Assembly (NCBI GenBank): GCA_012295275.1
Contig: CM022667.1
Coordinates: 836,443 to 900,442, forward strand
DNA length: 64,000 nt
Reading direction: 5' to 3'
Source: Chrysomallon squamiferum
Taxonomy: Eukaryota > Mollusca > Gastropoda > Neomphalida > Peltospiridae
Shown: positions 12,417-22,492 of the stretch, piece after piece
How positions within the stretch are numbered: the stretch's first letter is position 1
How the letters are laid out: the number at the start of each line of letters is the position of its first letter
Notes under the pieces: generated by a model
What the model saw: the letters and a program-made list of their open reading frames with translations, nothing else
Databases searched by the model: none
Told to the model about the DNA's origin: nothing
Translations under genes and position numbers: made by a program

Positions 12417-14584
12417 TAAAATAAAACAAAATAATAATAATAATAATAAATAATAATAATAATAGTGATAATAATGATGATGATAATAATAATAATAATA
12501 TAATAATAGCATTAACAATAAGAGAAAGAGCAGTGGTAGTAGCAGTGGTAGTAATAATAGTAAAACAACAACAACAACAACAGCATGAATAACTACAACA
12601 ATAACAAGAATAACAATAGCAACAATAATAATAATAATAGTAATAACCACAGCAATGGTGTTAACAGTAACAATAACTGTGGCTTAAAATTCAGCGGAGA
12701 CTATTAAATCAAATTTAATTTCATCTTCCTATCTAATTATTCATCATTCAGCTAACCTTCTTGACCAGTGGCATAGAGGGTGGAAACAAGGACCCTCCCA
12801 CATTGTTTTCTTATAGTTTTGTATTAATGTATAATTCTAGTTCAGGTTCAGTAGCTTGAAAACTCCCTCTGTGCTTATCTTCCATGACTCTTTGATTATT
12901 CTAGCATGAATGAATGAATGAATGTTTAATGACAACACAGCACAAAAAAATATATCGGTTATTGGGTGTCAAACTGTGTTAAATATAGCAAAATGGTGAA
13001 TATTTTCTATATGAAAATTCAAGATTAAAAAGAGTCATAACACAGTGTAAAAAGATATGCCAAAAAAAATGACAGTTTATTTAAATCATAATTTAGAGTA
13101 AAATTCTAAAACTATCAGAAATTTTAGAACATGTTCAGGATGAAATCGAAATGCTTCCATCACTATTATTTTAGCTACTATATTAAATATATATGTTATA
13201 TATTAAATTTAACAATAAATAAACACACCTGATTCTTTTTGGGTCATTGTTGCTTTTTTTTCTTCTTTTTTTTTTTTTTTCTGATTTTCTGTATTATATT
13301 TAATTATAAATAATTAATATTATAAACTGATTTTTTCCACTTTATAGAAAATGTCCAGTGACTACTATTCTAAGCAGAACTTTGATCAGCAGAGAGAAGA
13401 ACAAGATGCTGAAGACATTGCCAATCTTCTGTGAGTGAAACTGAGTCGTATTCAGTAATTTTTACTTCAATGCTTTCCTTTTGATGCTAGAGATATTGGT
13501 GATGGCTGTTGTCAAAAATGAATCTGTTTAAAAGTTATTTTTGAATCTGTTTATTTCATGAATCAAAAAAAATATAATGAATATTTTTATTCATTTGTTT
13601 ATTCATAAATTAATGGATATTTTAAAAAAAATCATATTTATTCATCTCAATGAATATTTTAAAGTTATTTATATGAATTAATAAATGTTTCTAAATTTTT
13701 AATTAGTCTTACCTGATATTAAATGAATGATTTAAGCAATATTAGTTTAATACCTGGAACTGCACCCTGGTAAAGATTTTACTTCAGAGCAGTATAAGGA
13801 TTAGAGATAAAGTTTTTAATCTTTGATTATATGATATCTTACTGCCAAAATACAATGGTCACTTTTTTCATTTATTTATTTTCTTTTTCAATGTTTTTAA
13901 AAACATCTGCACCTTTCTTGAGACATTGCAGCACATACCACAGCTTCTTATAAACCACTAATGAGGCACTGGCTGAAAGTTTGAGTAGATCCCATAAAAA
14001 AATAAACCCTTGATGTGTGATAATGAAAAGGTTTATACTGATGAACCCTAAAATTCCATCAGCCTATTTCAGCCACATATATGGCTTTTGTAAAATATTA
14101 TTGTACAATAAACTCTATTGTTATGGTGAATATTCTGTAGATAGAGTTCCATGTTATGAATATGTAAGTGATATAAGCAACCTGAGTATCCTTGGTGTGT
14201 GTTCCTAGAACAACACTCTTATACATAGGGAAGGCAACTGTTTATATATAGAATACTGAAATGTGTAAATGGATTAAAATATCAGGATAGCATGTGAAAG
14301 TGAAAGCATTCTATTTCTACTGTGTAGTAAAAGCAGTTTAATAAGCAATGTGTTTTACTATCACTGAACATCCATCCATCCATCCACTGACTGACTGACT
14401 GTCTGTATGTTTAACAACAGGCGAGAGAAATCACACTTGGAGGACATTCGTAAAGTGGAGGAGACGAAGACGCCCAGAAGAAGACAGATGACGGCCAGGG
14501 AGAGAATGCGTCTGAGAAAACTGGAGGAGGCAGACAAAAAAGCAGAGAATCTGAAGTAAACCTTTTCTTCTTTGTCTGTCTGGC

Positions 14585-14641
<57 letters not shown>

Positions 14642-17102
14642 ATGTGTTTGTGTTTAGTCTGTGTGTGTGTGAGCAAGAGATATGAATGTATGCATGTCCT
14701 TGTGTGTGTGTGAACAAGAGATAAGATATTATGAATGTATGCATGTCCTTATGTGTGTGTTAACAAGAGATAAGACATTATAAATGTATGCATGTCCTTA
14801 TGTGTGTGTGTTAACAAGAGATAAGACATTATGAATGTATGCATGTCCTTATGTGTGTGTGTGTGTGTTAACAAGTGATAAGACATTATGAATGTATGCA
14901 TGTCCTTGTGTGTGTTTGTGTGTTGTTGAACAAGAAATAAGACAATATGAATATATGCATGTCCTTGTGTGTGTGTGTGTGTGTATGTGTATTGTATATT
15001 ATGTTCAATATTGTGTTCAAGTATGTATAGATGTCGGTGTGTATATATATATGTGTGTGTATATATATATATATATATACATATTAGGTGTATATATATA
15101 TATATATGTGTATGTATTTATATATTTATATGTGTGTATATTTCTGTGTGTGTGTGTGTATCTGTGTGTGCACATAAGTATATATGTCTGGGTGTGTATG
15201 TTTCCATATATGTGTAAATGTCTGTGTATCTATAAATATAATTATATGCATTTTTTGTATTGTTCTTAAGTGTGTGTGTGTGTGTGTCTGTCTGTCTGTC
15301 TTAGGGTATCAGGAATAATTTTGGATTAGCAGCACATGGTTTTTTTCTTACTAAATTATTGCCATATAGTTTTTTCATTCTGTTTTGAACAGAGTTCACA
15401 GAAATTTAGCAGAGCAATACAACTGATCTAATTTCATTTCAGGCAGCACACAAAAATACAACTGATTGAAAACAAACAACGCACCAGTGCCATCAAGCAA
15501 AGTCTTAATAAAACTACTGTAAGTTGGTCTTTGAACTGTTGGCTTTTTCAATGCTGATTCTGTGAGACAGGCAACTGCTGTGTGAATTCTGAAATTCTCA
15601 GAAAGTTAAAAAAAACAAATAATTAAAAATTTCTGGAGTCATGCTGATTAGGGAATACATGTTGTAATGGAAATGGGAATTTCTATTTGGAATCTGGCAT
15701 ATCAATTTGAAAAGTTTCTTCATTTCATTATCAATGTGTTTTCTGAGAATTTTTTTTTTTATTGGCTTTGTAATGGGTTTTCTTTATTGATTTATTTTTT
15801 TTTATATTCAGGTTCCTGTCTGGGCATTTGGCAAAGGAGAAGGGGAAAGAGTGAAGGAGGCACTGACAATAAAACCTGAGAAACTGAATGGAAGAAAATC
15901 ATATGTCGACCCATACAAATCAAAATTAATGGCAGGTATGTCTTTCACAGGAGTTTATGATTTTTCAGTGGTTACAGTTAAAAGGTATGAAACCATCATT
16001 TATTATATAATAATAATAATAATGTGTATATGTGTGCGTACGTGTGTGTATATATACACACACGTACAAACACTGTATAAAATGATTATGATAAGCTATT
16101 GTTATAAGTGAGCAGCATGGTATTTTTTAAATATAGTTGCATCTGCATATGTCACTGCCTTTATTAATAATGGGGTGCTGGTTAGTTTGGGAAATAAAAT
16201 GCAAGCAAATGCCAACATTAAAGTAATTGTTTGTACTCTTTATTCTTGTTGTTTTTATTCTTGTTGTTCTTCTATGTCAGATTCAGCTGATAATCATCAT
16301 GATGATACGTGCTTTTGTTTTTATTCGAACATTTAAATATTAAAAATAGTCTCTATTTTAATTCAAGCTGTATTTGTTGTAAGTGCTCATAGTGCTAATA
16401 GATAAATAAATAAATATACATATATACATTCGTACATACATACATACATACATACACACATACATACATACACACATACATACATATATATATATATTTT
16501 TAATTATTTTGTTTATATTTTTTTTTTATTTTTTTTATATTATTTTTACATTATTTCCAGAAATAGAAAATTCCACAGATTACGATGATGATGAGGATAT
16601 ACAGTTTAACACAGTGATACCTCGGCCCACTTTAACATCATCGTCGTCAACGCTTACACCATTCGGTGCTCAGATGGACCCCTCAGACAGACCTATAACC
16701 CCCATGAAGGACACAATGGTATATGACCCCAGAAACTCATCATTAGACTTTAAGGATGGTAAGGGACGTGACCTAGGGTTTTGGGGTTGTTCAGGTTTTG
16801 TTTTATTAATTTTTTCAAATTACTGTTTTTAGTACTCTGTTTTATAATTGTTATTCATATTACTAAATTATTTATTTAAACTTTTAAACTTTTGTTGTTA
16901 CTACTACTGTTTGTTACTTTTAATATTGATGTGACTTCCACCTTTACCATTATTATAAACTAAATTCAAAAGATAGAAATTAAGAAATAATAATTACTTG
17001 GAATGTTTTGAATTTTTTTTTTATTTTTTATAAATCTGTCTACTGCATATGCATATTAATTAAAAGTATTAAATACCTGTAAAAATATATATATATATCA
17101 TC

Positions 17103-17157
<55 letters not shown>

Positions 17158-18965
17158 TAATGCTCTGTTTTAGGAATACCTGATCAACCTGAACTTGCCA
17201 ACACCTACTATTTCAATTTGAATTTGATCCAGATGATGATAAAGAAGGTGATGAGGACAATCATGCAATAATGATGATGCTGAAATATATATTTTTTTGA
17301 ATGTTTTGAAGAACAGAATGGATATTACATTTATTAACTGTCTTCAAGTTATGCTTTTTTTCCTTATAAATCTGGTAACTATCATGCAGATGTATGAATT
17401 ACACAAAACATTAAAGACCTGAAAAGTTTAGGACTTAAATGTATATATATATTTATTAATCTGTGTTTTAAAAAAACCTTTCTTGTTTCATGTCCATATT
17501 ATAAATTTGGATGAAGGTGTGATGATGTATATAGTGATGAGGAGTTTGTATGCTATGATGCTGTTTGATGACAATGATGAAGGTACACTGGTTCCAGGTG
17601 ACGAAGAAGAGGAATTTATTAACTGTCTTCAGGGAGCTTTGGATAAAAGTGATGGAGGTAAGTATCATGCAGATGTATGAAGTACACAAGGATAGAAGTA
17701 TCTGAGATGTGATGAGTTTAGGACTTAAATGTAATATACTTCTCTGTGTATTAAAATAAAGCATTTCTTGTTTCATATCCATATTATAAATAAAGGATGA
17801 AGGTGTATGTATGTATATATGTATGTGTACAGTTTGTATGTTATATAAAGTTTGCATACACTGTACTTTAAGAAATGTAAGCTGTCACTGCTTCATCTGC
17901 TTGGAAAAAACATTATGAAGACAACAAAAAAAAAATGAAGACATTTCAGATATAAAACAAATAATGCTGAACTAAGTTACAGGGTTTCATTATTGTCATA
18001 TATATATATATATAGTGCATTAATTTGTATTAAATAATAAATTCAATTTGTACTGTATTAATGCTATAGTAATAATAATAAAAGAAAAACATTATTATAA
18101 CTATAGATTGTGTTCCTATTGTTTTACATTGACTGTATTAATATGTAACAAATAACATTGTTTTACAGCAGGTACAATATCCCTGGAAGATGACACAATA
18201 TCTGGTGCATTTGGACCTTTGGCAAGAGATGCCAAAATAAAGAGACTTAGGACGTATCCTTTCATTGTCCAAGAGGCACATTTTAAGACTATTTAACATT
18301 ATTAACTATTCAGGGTTTTTAATTTAAAAATTGATGTTTTCATTTCACTCAATGCACACATACACACTACATATAATAATACATATAATAATATATGTAA
18401 ATGTATGTATTTTTATACACATACATAGACAAAATATACATACATATATATATCCAAGCTTAAAGTTAGTAGCAGTTTGTATACGAGTTAAACAGTAATA
18501 ATAAATATAATATCAATAATAAAGATATTAGTAATAGTAGTATAGATAGTAGAATAGCAATAGTAATAATAGTTTAAAAGTAGTGACAGTGATAATAGTA
18601 ACAGCACTAATAGTTGTAGTAGTAGTAGAAGAAGAAGTAGTAGTCATCATATTAGTAGTAAATAGTAATAACAACAGTAGTGCTAACAACAATATAATGG
18701 AAAATACCAACATATATTTATGTAATGTTAATATTTCTTTTCCTTAACCAGTTGTAGTGAGTGTGAAAAAATGCTGACCCCTGAAGTGTTTAAAAAGGCC
18801 TATGAGTACTTGAAGAATGCTCGACATGGTAAGGATAAGCAGGGCTGTAGTGAAAGAGAGATTATGGAAGGTCTGCGGAAATTCGTGAAAAACCCCTCAG
18901 ACTGTTTTCCCATTGACCAGCTGCTGTTTCTAGAAGAACAAGTCCAAGTAGGAAAACTGAGCTAG
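8118..18965 (+). CDS. NEK11: NEK11-type NIMA-related serine/threonine kinase (complete gene)
   Basis: NEK11 is a DNA-damage-checkpoint kinase of the NIMA family; in vertebrates it acts in the G2/M response, including CDC25A turnover. Coding exons read by eye: 8118-8260, 9258-9423, 9977-10125, 11046-11207, 11404-11553, 12132-12210, 13348-13430, 14421-14555, 15443-15518, 15812-15935, 16561-16758, 17174-about 17235, about 17535-17657, 18169-18253 and 18752-18965. Phases agree across every junction except exons 12 and 13. The predicted protein is about 650 residues, close to human NEK11 at 645. The kinase domain, the RERMRLRKL coiled-coil segment, the acidic middle and the [14 protein letters not shown]-terminus all match my memory of vertebrate NEK11, so it is not another NEK. 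The stop is TAG at 18963-18965. The first AATAAA noticed downstream is at 20268-20273, so the 3' end is uncertain. Confidence 0.93.
8640..9245. repeat. trinucleotide microsatellites in NEK11 intron 1
   Basis: Interrupted (TAA)n near 8921-8945, (ATC)/(ACC) triplets near 9075-9145 and (ATT)n near 9160-9241 run up to the exon 2 acceptor. They shorten the polypyrimidine tract distance to the exon but leave CTTTCAG intact. Confidence 0.8.
9493..9773. mobile_element. Tigger/pogo-like MITE, copy 2 (NEK11 intron 2)
   Basis: It begins GCATTCCTTAACTAAAAATG and ends CAGATAAAGGATCCTCAACC, again an imperfect inverted pair of the GGTTGAG..TTATCC type. The subterminal CCAGGAATATTTCAGATTCC matches the corresponding part of copy 1 at 5835-5855. 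Open frames inside it (for example 9565-9804) are part of the transposon and not genes. Confidence 0.6.
10180..10620. repeat. minisatellite in NEK11 intron 3
   Basis: A 35-bp unit (ATTTAACATCCTTTATATG plus TTATATCTCAGATTCC) is present in three near-perfect copies at about 10254-10360. It is followed by mixed variants containing ATAGCAGGTTCTTCCCTTTAA up to about 10620. The array contains many pyrimidine-AG sequences that resemble splice acceptors. Confidence 0.85.
11621..11971 (+). repeat. 350-bp inverted repeat, right arm (NEK11 intron 5)
   Basis: This arm is the reverse complement of 6186-6539, with few substitutions and a different (AGT)n length. It runs from TAGTAGTATTAGCAG to CTGCAGAAAAGC. 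On the + strand the conserved short frame [19 protein letters not shown] ends with a stop at about 11759-11761. The arms are 5.1 kb apart and enclose the NEK11 promoter and exons 1-5. Confidence 0.75.
12355..12660. repeat. interrupted (TAA)n/(ACA)n/(GTA)n tract in NEK11 intron 6
   Basis: Nearly 300 bp of imperfect trinucleotide repeats, mostly TAA with CAA and TAG interruptions. The minus-strand open frame over it (12351-12650) is low-complexity and not coding. Confidence 0.85.
13348..15518 (+). CDS. NEK11: NEK11 exons 7-9: basic coiled-coil segment
   Basis: Exons 13348-13430, 14421-14555 and 15443-15518 encode a charged helical stretch beginning [19 protein letters not shown] and continuing through [19 protein letters not shown]. 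The second part matches the conserved [12 protein letters not shown] block that follows the kinase domain in vertebrate NEK11. Exon 8 must end at 14555, because reading on gives an in-frame TAA; the donor there is GTAAAC. Exon 8 sits between short (ATCC)n-type repeats and a long (TG)n tract. Confidence 0.88.
14588..15300. repeat. (TG)n, a 50-60-bp minisatellite and (AT/GT)n in NEK11 intron 8
   Basis: A long (TG)n at 14588-14640 follows exon 8. About six copies of a unit built on AACAAGAGATAAGACATTAT and GTATGCATGTCCTT then occupy about 14660-14970, with (GT)n of variable length inside each unit. Mixed (GT)n/(AT)n continues to about 15300. The open frames called here are repeat artefacts. Confidence 0.85.
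15812..16758 (+). CDS. NEK11: NEK11 exons 10-11: linker with acidic patch
   Basis: Exon 15812-15935 encodes [17 protein letters not shown] and continues to KSKLMA; exon 16561-16758 encodes [19 protein letters not shown], a Ser/Thr/Pro-rich stretch, and SSLDFKD. Both have strong acceptors (TTTATATTCAG and TTATTTCCAG) and donors GTATGT and GTAAGG, and the phases fit. The region is probably disordered and rich in possible phosphorylation sites (TPF, TPM, SDRP). It is poorly conserved relative to vertebrate NEK11, as expected for this linker. Confidence 0.85.
17174..17657 (+). CDS. NEK11: NEK11 exons 12-13: acidic region, frame problem
   Basis: Exon 12 starts at 17174 after TTTTAG and reads [14 protein letters not shown], matching the IPEDPLVAEEYY block of vertebrate NEK11. 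The open frame then becomes N-L-N-L-I-Q and stops at TAA. The +1 frame in the same bases reads an acidic [14 protein letters not shown], which is what the family has here. One base therefore appears to be missing near the TTTC at 17200-17216, either real or an assembly error. Exon 13 encodes [19 protein letters not shown] and ends at 17657 with donor GTAAGT. Its acceptor could be after ATATAG (start 17535) or ATGAAG (start 17517). Exons 12 and 13 are parts of tandem duplicates. Confidence 0.6.
17215..17860 (+). repeat. 285-bp tandem duplication covering NEK11 exons 12-13
   Basis: Matching blocks recur at a period of about 283-285 bp. AACTGTCTTC is at 17336 and 17621; TCATGCAGATGTATGAA is near 17382 and 17666; TTTAGGACTTAAATGTA is near 17428 and 17718. 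TCCATATTATAAAT..GGATGAAGGTG is near 17493 and 17778, which starts a partial third copy. Copy 1 keeps a GTAACT where copy 2 has the donor GTAAGT. The duplication therefore includes coding sequence, a donor and intron. Confidence 0.8.
18169..18965 (+). CDS. NEK11: NEK11 exons 14-15: conserved C-terminal domain
   Basis: Exon 14 (18169-18253) encodes [20 protein letters not shown] and KIKRLR. Its acceptor is TTTTACAGCAG, a tandem NAGNAG site, so the protein can differ by one codon (GAGT versus GGT). Its donor GTATCC is weak. Exon 15 (18752-18965) encodes a helical block with [32 protein letters not shown] and [15 protein letters not shown]. This matches the NEK11-specific C-terminus and ends at TAG. 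Confidence 0.9.
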
Positions 18966-19042
18966 AAATGAGAGCTGTTTAGACGAGTGTGTTAATTTAC
19001 TTTATTATTTTGTTTTATATTCAGCTGTTGAAGTTGTTGATG

Positions 19043-19081
<39 letters not shown>

Positions 19082-19168
19082 TTTTTTTTTTTTTTTTTTT
19101 TTAATTAATTTTTTTTTTATTATTTTTATTATTATATTATTTTTATTATTTTTATTATTATATTATTA

Positions 19169-19203
<35 letters not shown>

Positions 19204-21229
19204 TTATTATTATTACTACTTTTTTTTTATATTTTGAGTGAGAAAGACAGAAAAGATCCAGTTATATTTATATAAAATTCACATATGATATAAAAAGAAA
19301 ACAGACCACACTCACACTCACACACACACACACGTCTGTGAGTGTACATACATTCTTAAACAGATGATAATCAAGAAAAAAGCCTGCCTGTGATTTTCTG
19401 CAGCTTCATTTTAGCAAACATGGCTGCAAGTGATTATTTAATTAATGTTGGTATTTGAATCTAAATACAAGAAAATCTTGTGTTAAGTAATTCCATGGAG
19501 TTTACTGCTTAGTAACATGAAGTATTTCATATCTGTATATATATGTGCATCAGTATGAGGTTATTTTTTTTTTCTTGGTATGTATATATTTATATATGTG
19601 TAATTTATATGTGTGTGTGTGTGTGTATACTTGAATAATATGTGTGTGTATATTTATACTGCATGTGTGTGTATATGTAACACATGACTTCATTAATATG
19701 CATGTAACCAGTAACAATGTTTTGATACACAAATACATGTTTGCTTTTTGTAAAATGATATGTGTGCAAGATGGTGTGAATATAATGGGGGGAAAAAATT
19801 TGTATCTGTAAATAATACAATACATTATTTTGCGTGATATTTTAAACAGAAGAATATCTGATTTACTTATTTAATAATTTTTAAAAAATATGTATGTTAT
19901 GCAGAAGGCAGATTTGTGAAACTAAATGTAATGTCCATTCTGTTCTTGAAAACATTCCATAAAAATTATTTTACTATAAGGCTTAATTTTTTATTTAATT
20001 TTTTATTTGCTTTACAAATAGTGTAATGAAAACAAATATATATATATAAATAATGATGATTTTTCATATTAAATTAATTAAATATTTTATTGTCATTTGT
20101 ATAATTGCTGATAACATGTGTTGTACATTTATATAGTTAATGTGATTATTTTTGCCTTTCTAGTAAATTTCATAAAGTTATTATTGCAAGACATTCCCTT
20201 TCAGTATATTTTTATAGGTTGAAATTATTTAACCTGGCACAGTTGGATACCTAAAAATTACATGTTAAATAAAATGCAAAATCTTATAGTTTCTCTCCAT
20301 TGTAATGCTTTATGCTAGTAAGTATGTCAGTGCTTAACACCAAGGTTTTCCTTGTTATGTGAAACACTTCATGACAAAACTAATTTTAGAAAATAATTCA
20401 ATAATAAATATTAGGGGAAAATTATTTTCCATTATTTATTTTACCTAGCTTGAAACTGAAAGGTTGCATTAATTAATGATACTGAAATAAAATATGTATA
20501 CCCTTGTGTGTACATAATATAGATTAATGATAGAGTAATTAATCCTGTTAGTCACAGAACTGATCTAAAAGACTGTATATGCAACCTTCTGTAATCTGCT
20601 GGTAACAGTATTGAAAATCTAAGAATCCATAGCATTTCTGTGCACTCTCATGTATAGCCATACTTAGTCATTGATTGATTTTGGGTTTTTTTTTGTTAGC
20701 AAATTAATGGTGATAGATTGAAATGTATATATCTGTTTTTATTTATATATGTAAAAAAAAATATATATATATATAGACAACATGAAAATAACAGAGATTT
20801 TTTTTATTGTGATTAATGGTAATTTTTTATCAGCAATTTAAATAATTAAAAATATGTTAGATTTCAAACATTTGCCTGACTTAAAGAATTTCTGTCTCAA
20901 TTTTAATTTGTCTGTGATGATGCTTATAAACATATTGTCCATGAAAATGCAATTTTCTTCATTCCAGGACACAATTTAGTATATTTGTTTTCACGTTTTT
21001 AACATAATGAACTAAGGGGAAACAATCTCCCTGAAACTCTTGAATTTGTTTATTATTACATCGTACTTTATTATTAGCAAAGGCTTGTGTCTGGCAATAA
21101 AATAATCACTACAAAGAATGCACAATATATTTATACCTTTTGTACATAATCACCAAGTTTTGAAATTAAATTATAAATCACAAACATTCAGACAGCCATT
21201 GTTTTGTTCATATCCATTATAATTTCAAA
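18966..21229. other. NEK11 3' flank, probably including the 3' UTR
   Basis: No coding sequence was seen. There is a low-complexity (TTA)n/T-run block at about 19040-19230, then AT-rich DNA with (GT)n near 19610-19625. AATAAA occurs at 20268-20273 and near 20488. The exact mRNA end cannot be told from the sequence. Confidence 0.5.
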
Positions 21230-21351
21230 ATGGAATTTTAACTTTTAACTTTCAGATGGTCATGGTTGTGATTGTAGCTTAACAGTTAAGAGATGAGTCT
21301 TTATGCTTCCTTCAAGATAAACAGCTTGTGTATGTTTATTACAGGTTTTGT

Positions 21352-21455
21352 CTCTGATTGATTCACTGAGGCATCATGTCCATCATTTAATTGTACAGCA
21401 GGTAAAATCAGGACAGCCATCAGAAAAAAATGTAACAAAGAATGCCTAACATGGG
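21352..21455 (+). other. possible small terminal exon, unassigned
   Basis: After TTTATTACAG (acceptor candidate ending at 21354) the frame reads VLSLIDSLRHHVHHLIVQQV then KSGQPSEKN and stops at TAA near 21450. Composition is more complex than the surroundings. The minus strand is also open here (21301-21483), and no family was recognised, so chance is a real possibility. Nearby, TAGCTTAACAGTTAAGAG at about 21276 resembles a tRNA A-box, so a decayed SINE is an alternative. Confidence 0.2.
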
Positions 21456-21499
21456 CATGTTTCTCATCAAAAGATGCAGGCATTGTTTGACAACAAAGA

Positions 21500-22418
21500 A
21501 TGATTTGATTCTGCTGTTCAGATTTTATAGAGATACAGAATATCCAAAATTATTTATAATTTAAATTTAATAAAAAAAATTATAATAATAAGAATTAAAA
21601 AAAATAATAATAATAGTAATAATTTAGTTTAGTAGTTAGTTTTTTAATTTTAATTTTTGTAATATATGTTTATTATAATTGTTATTATGTTATTGTTGTT
21701 ATTATTTTATGATTTTGACTCCGAGTTCTGTAAGCAGAGAGTGCCAGATACTGTAAATACCTAGTCTGAGGTTTTGCTCATTAAAGACTTTGTTGTTAAC
21801 AATTTTATTGACAGTAATTTTTTTACAACAGGATAGATTTGTTCTTTTTATTTTGCTCAGTGTAAATATGCATTTACTGTTGTTGTGTGTTTTTCAAATA
21901 AGTAATTTGTTTATTGTGTAATGTTGAATAATAATAAGAAGAAACCTAGATTCATATTTCTTATTTATTTATTTATTTATTTTATTTTATCTATTTATTT
22001 ATAATCAAAATAAGATGTTGAATGAAATCCACATAATTTTTTAATTTAATTTAATTTTTTTTATTATTATTATTATTTTTTTTTTTTTTCCACTTGTATT
22101 GATTTTTATTAAAAGTTTATAGGATATTAAATGACAATTTTTGTTTCTTATGTGAAATTTAGAGTACTTATTTTTATTAACTTCTTGGTTTATTTTTTTG
22201 GAGGAAGATGATCATAATCATGATGATGACAATGATGATGATGATCACTATTATTATTTTATTTTCATTATTTGATTTTTTAAAATTTTCTCTGGATCTA
22301 CAGAATATACTTCTCAGGTAAGTTGACATGAAAAATGGTGCATAAACATTATAAAATATGCTTTCAGTTTATAATACTGTTTAATTTTAATTTACCTTAT
22401 TTATTAATTATTATTAGA

Positions 22419-22458
<40 letters not shown>

Positions 22459-22459
22459 A

Positions 22460-22492
<33 letters not shown>

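Noticed and set aside
12351-12650. 99-codon minus-strand open frame
   Set aside because: Entirely translated (TAA)/(ACA) microsatellite of Ile, Tyr and Leu runs within a NEK11 intron.
14017-14208. 63-codon + frame in NEK11 intron 7
   Set aside because: No splice sites in phase with the flanking exons and no match to NEK11; intron sequence.
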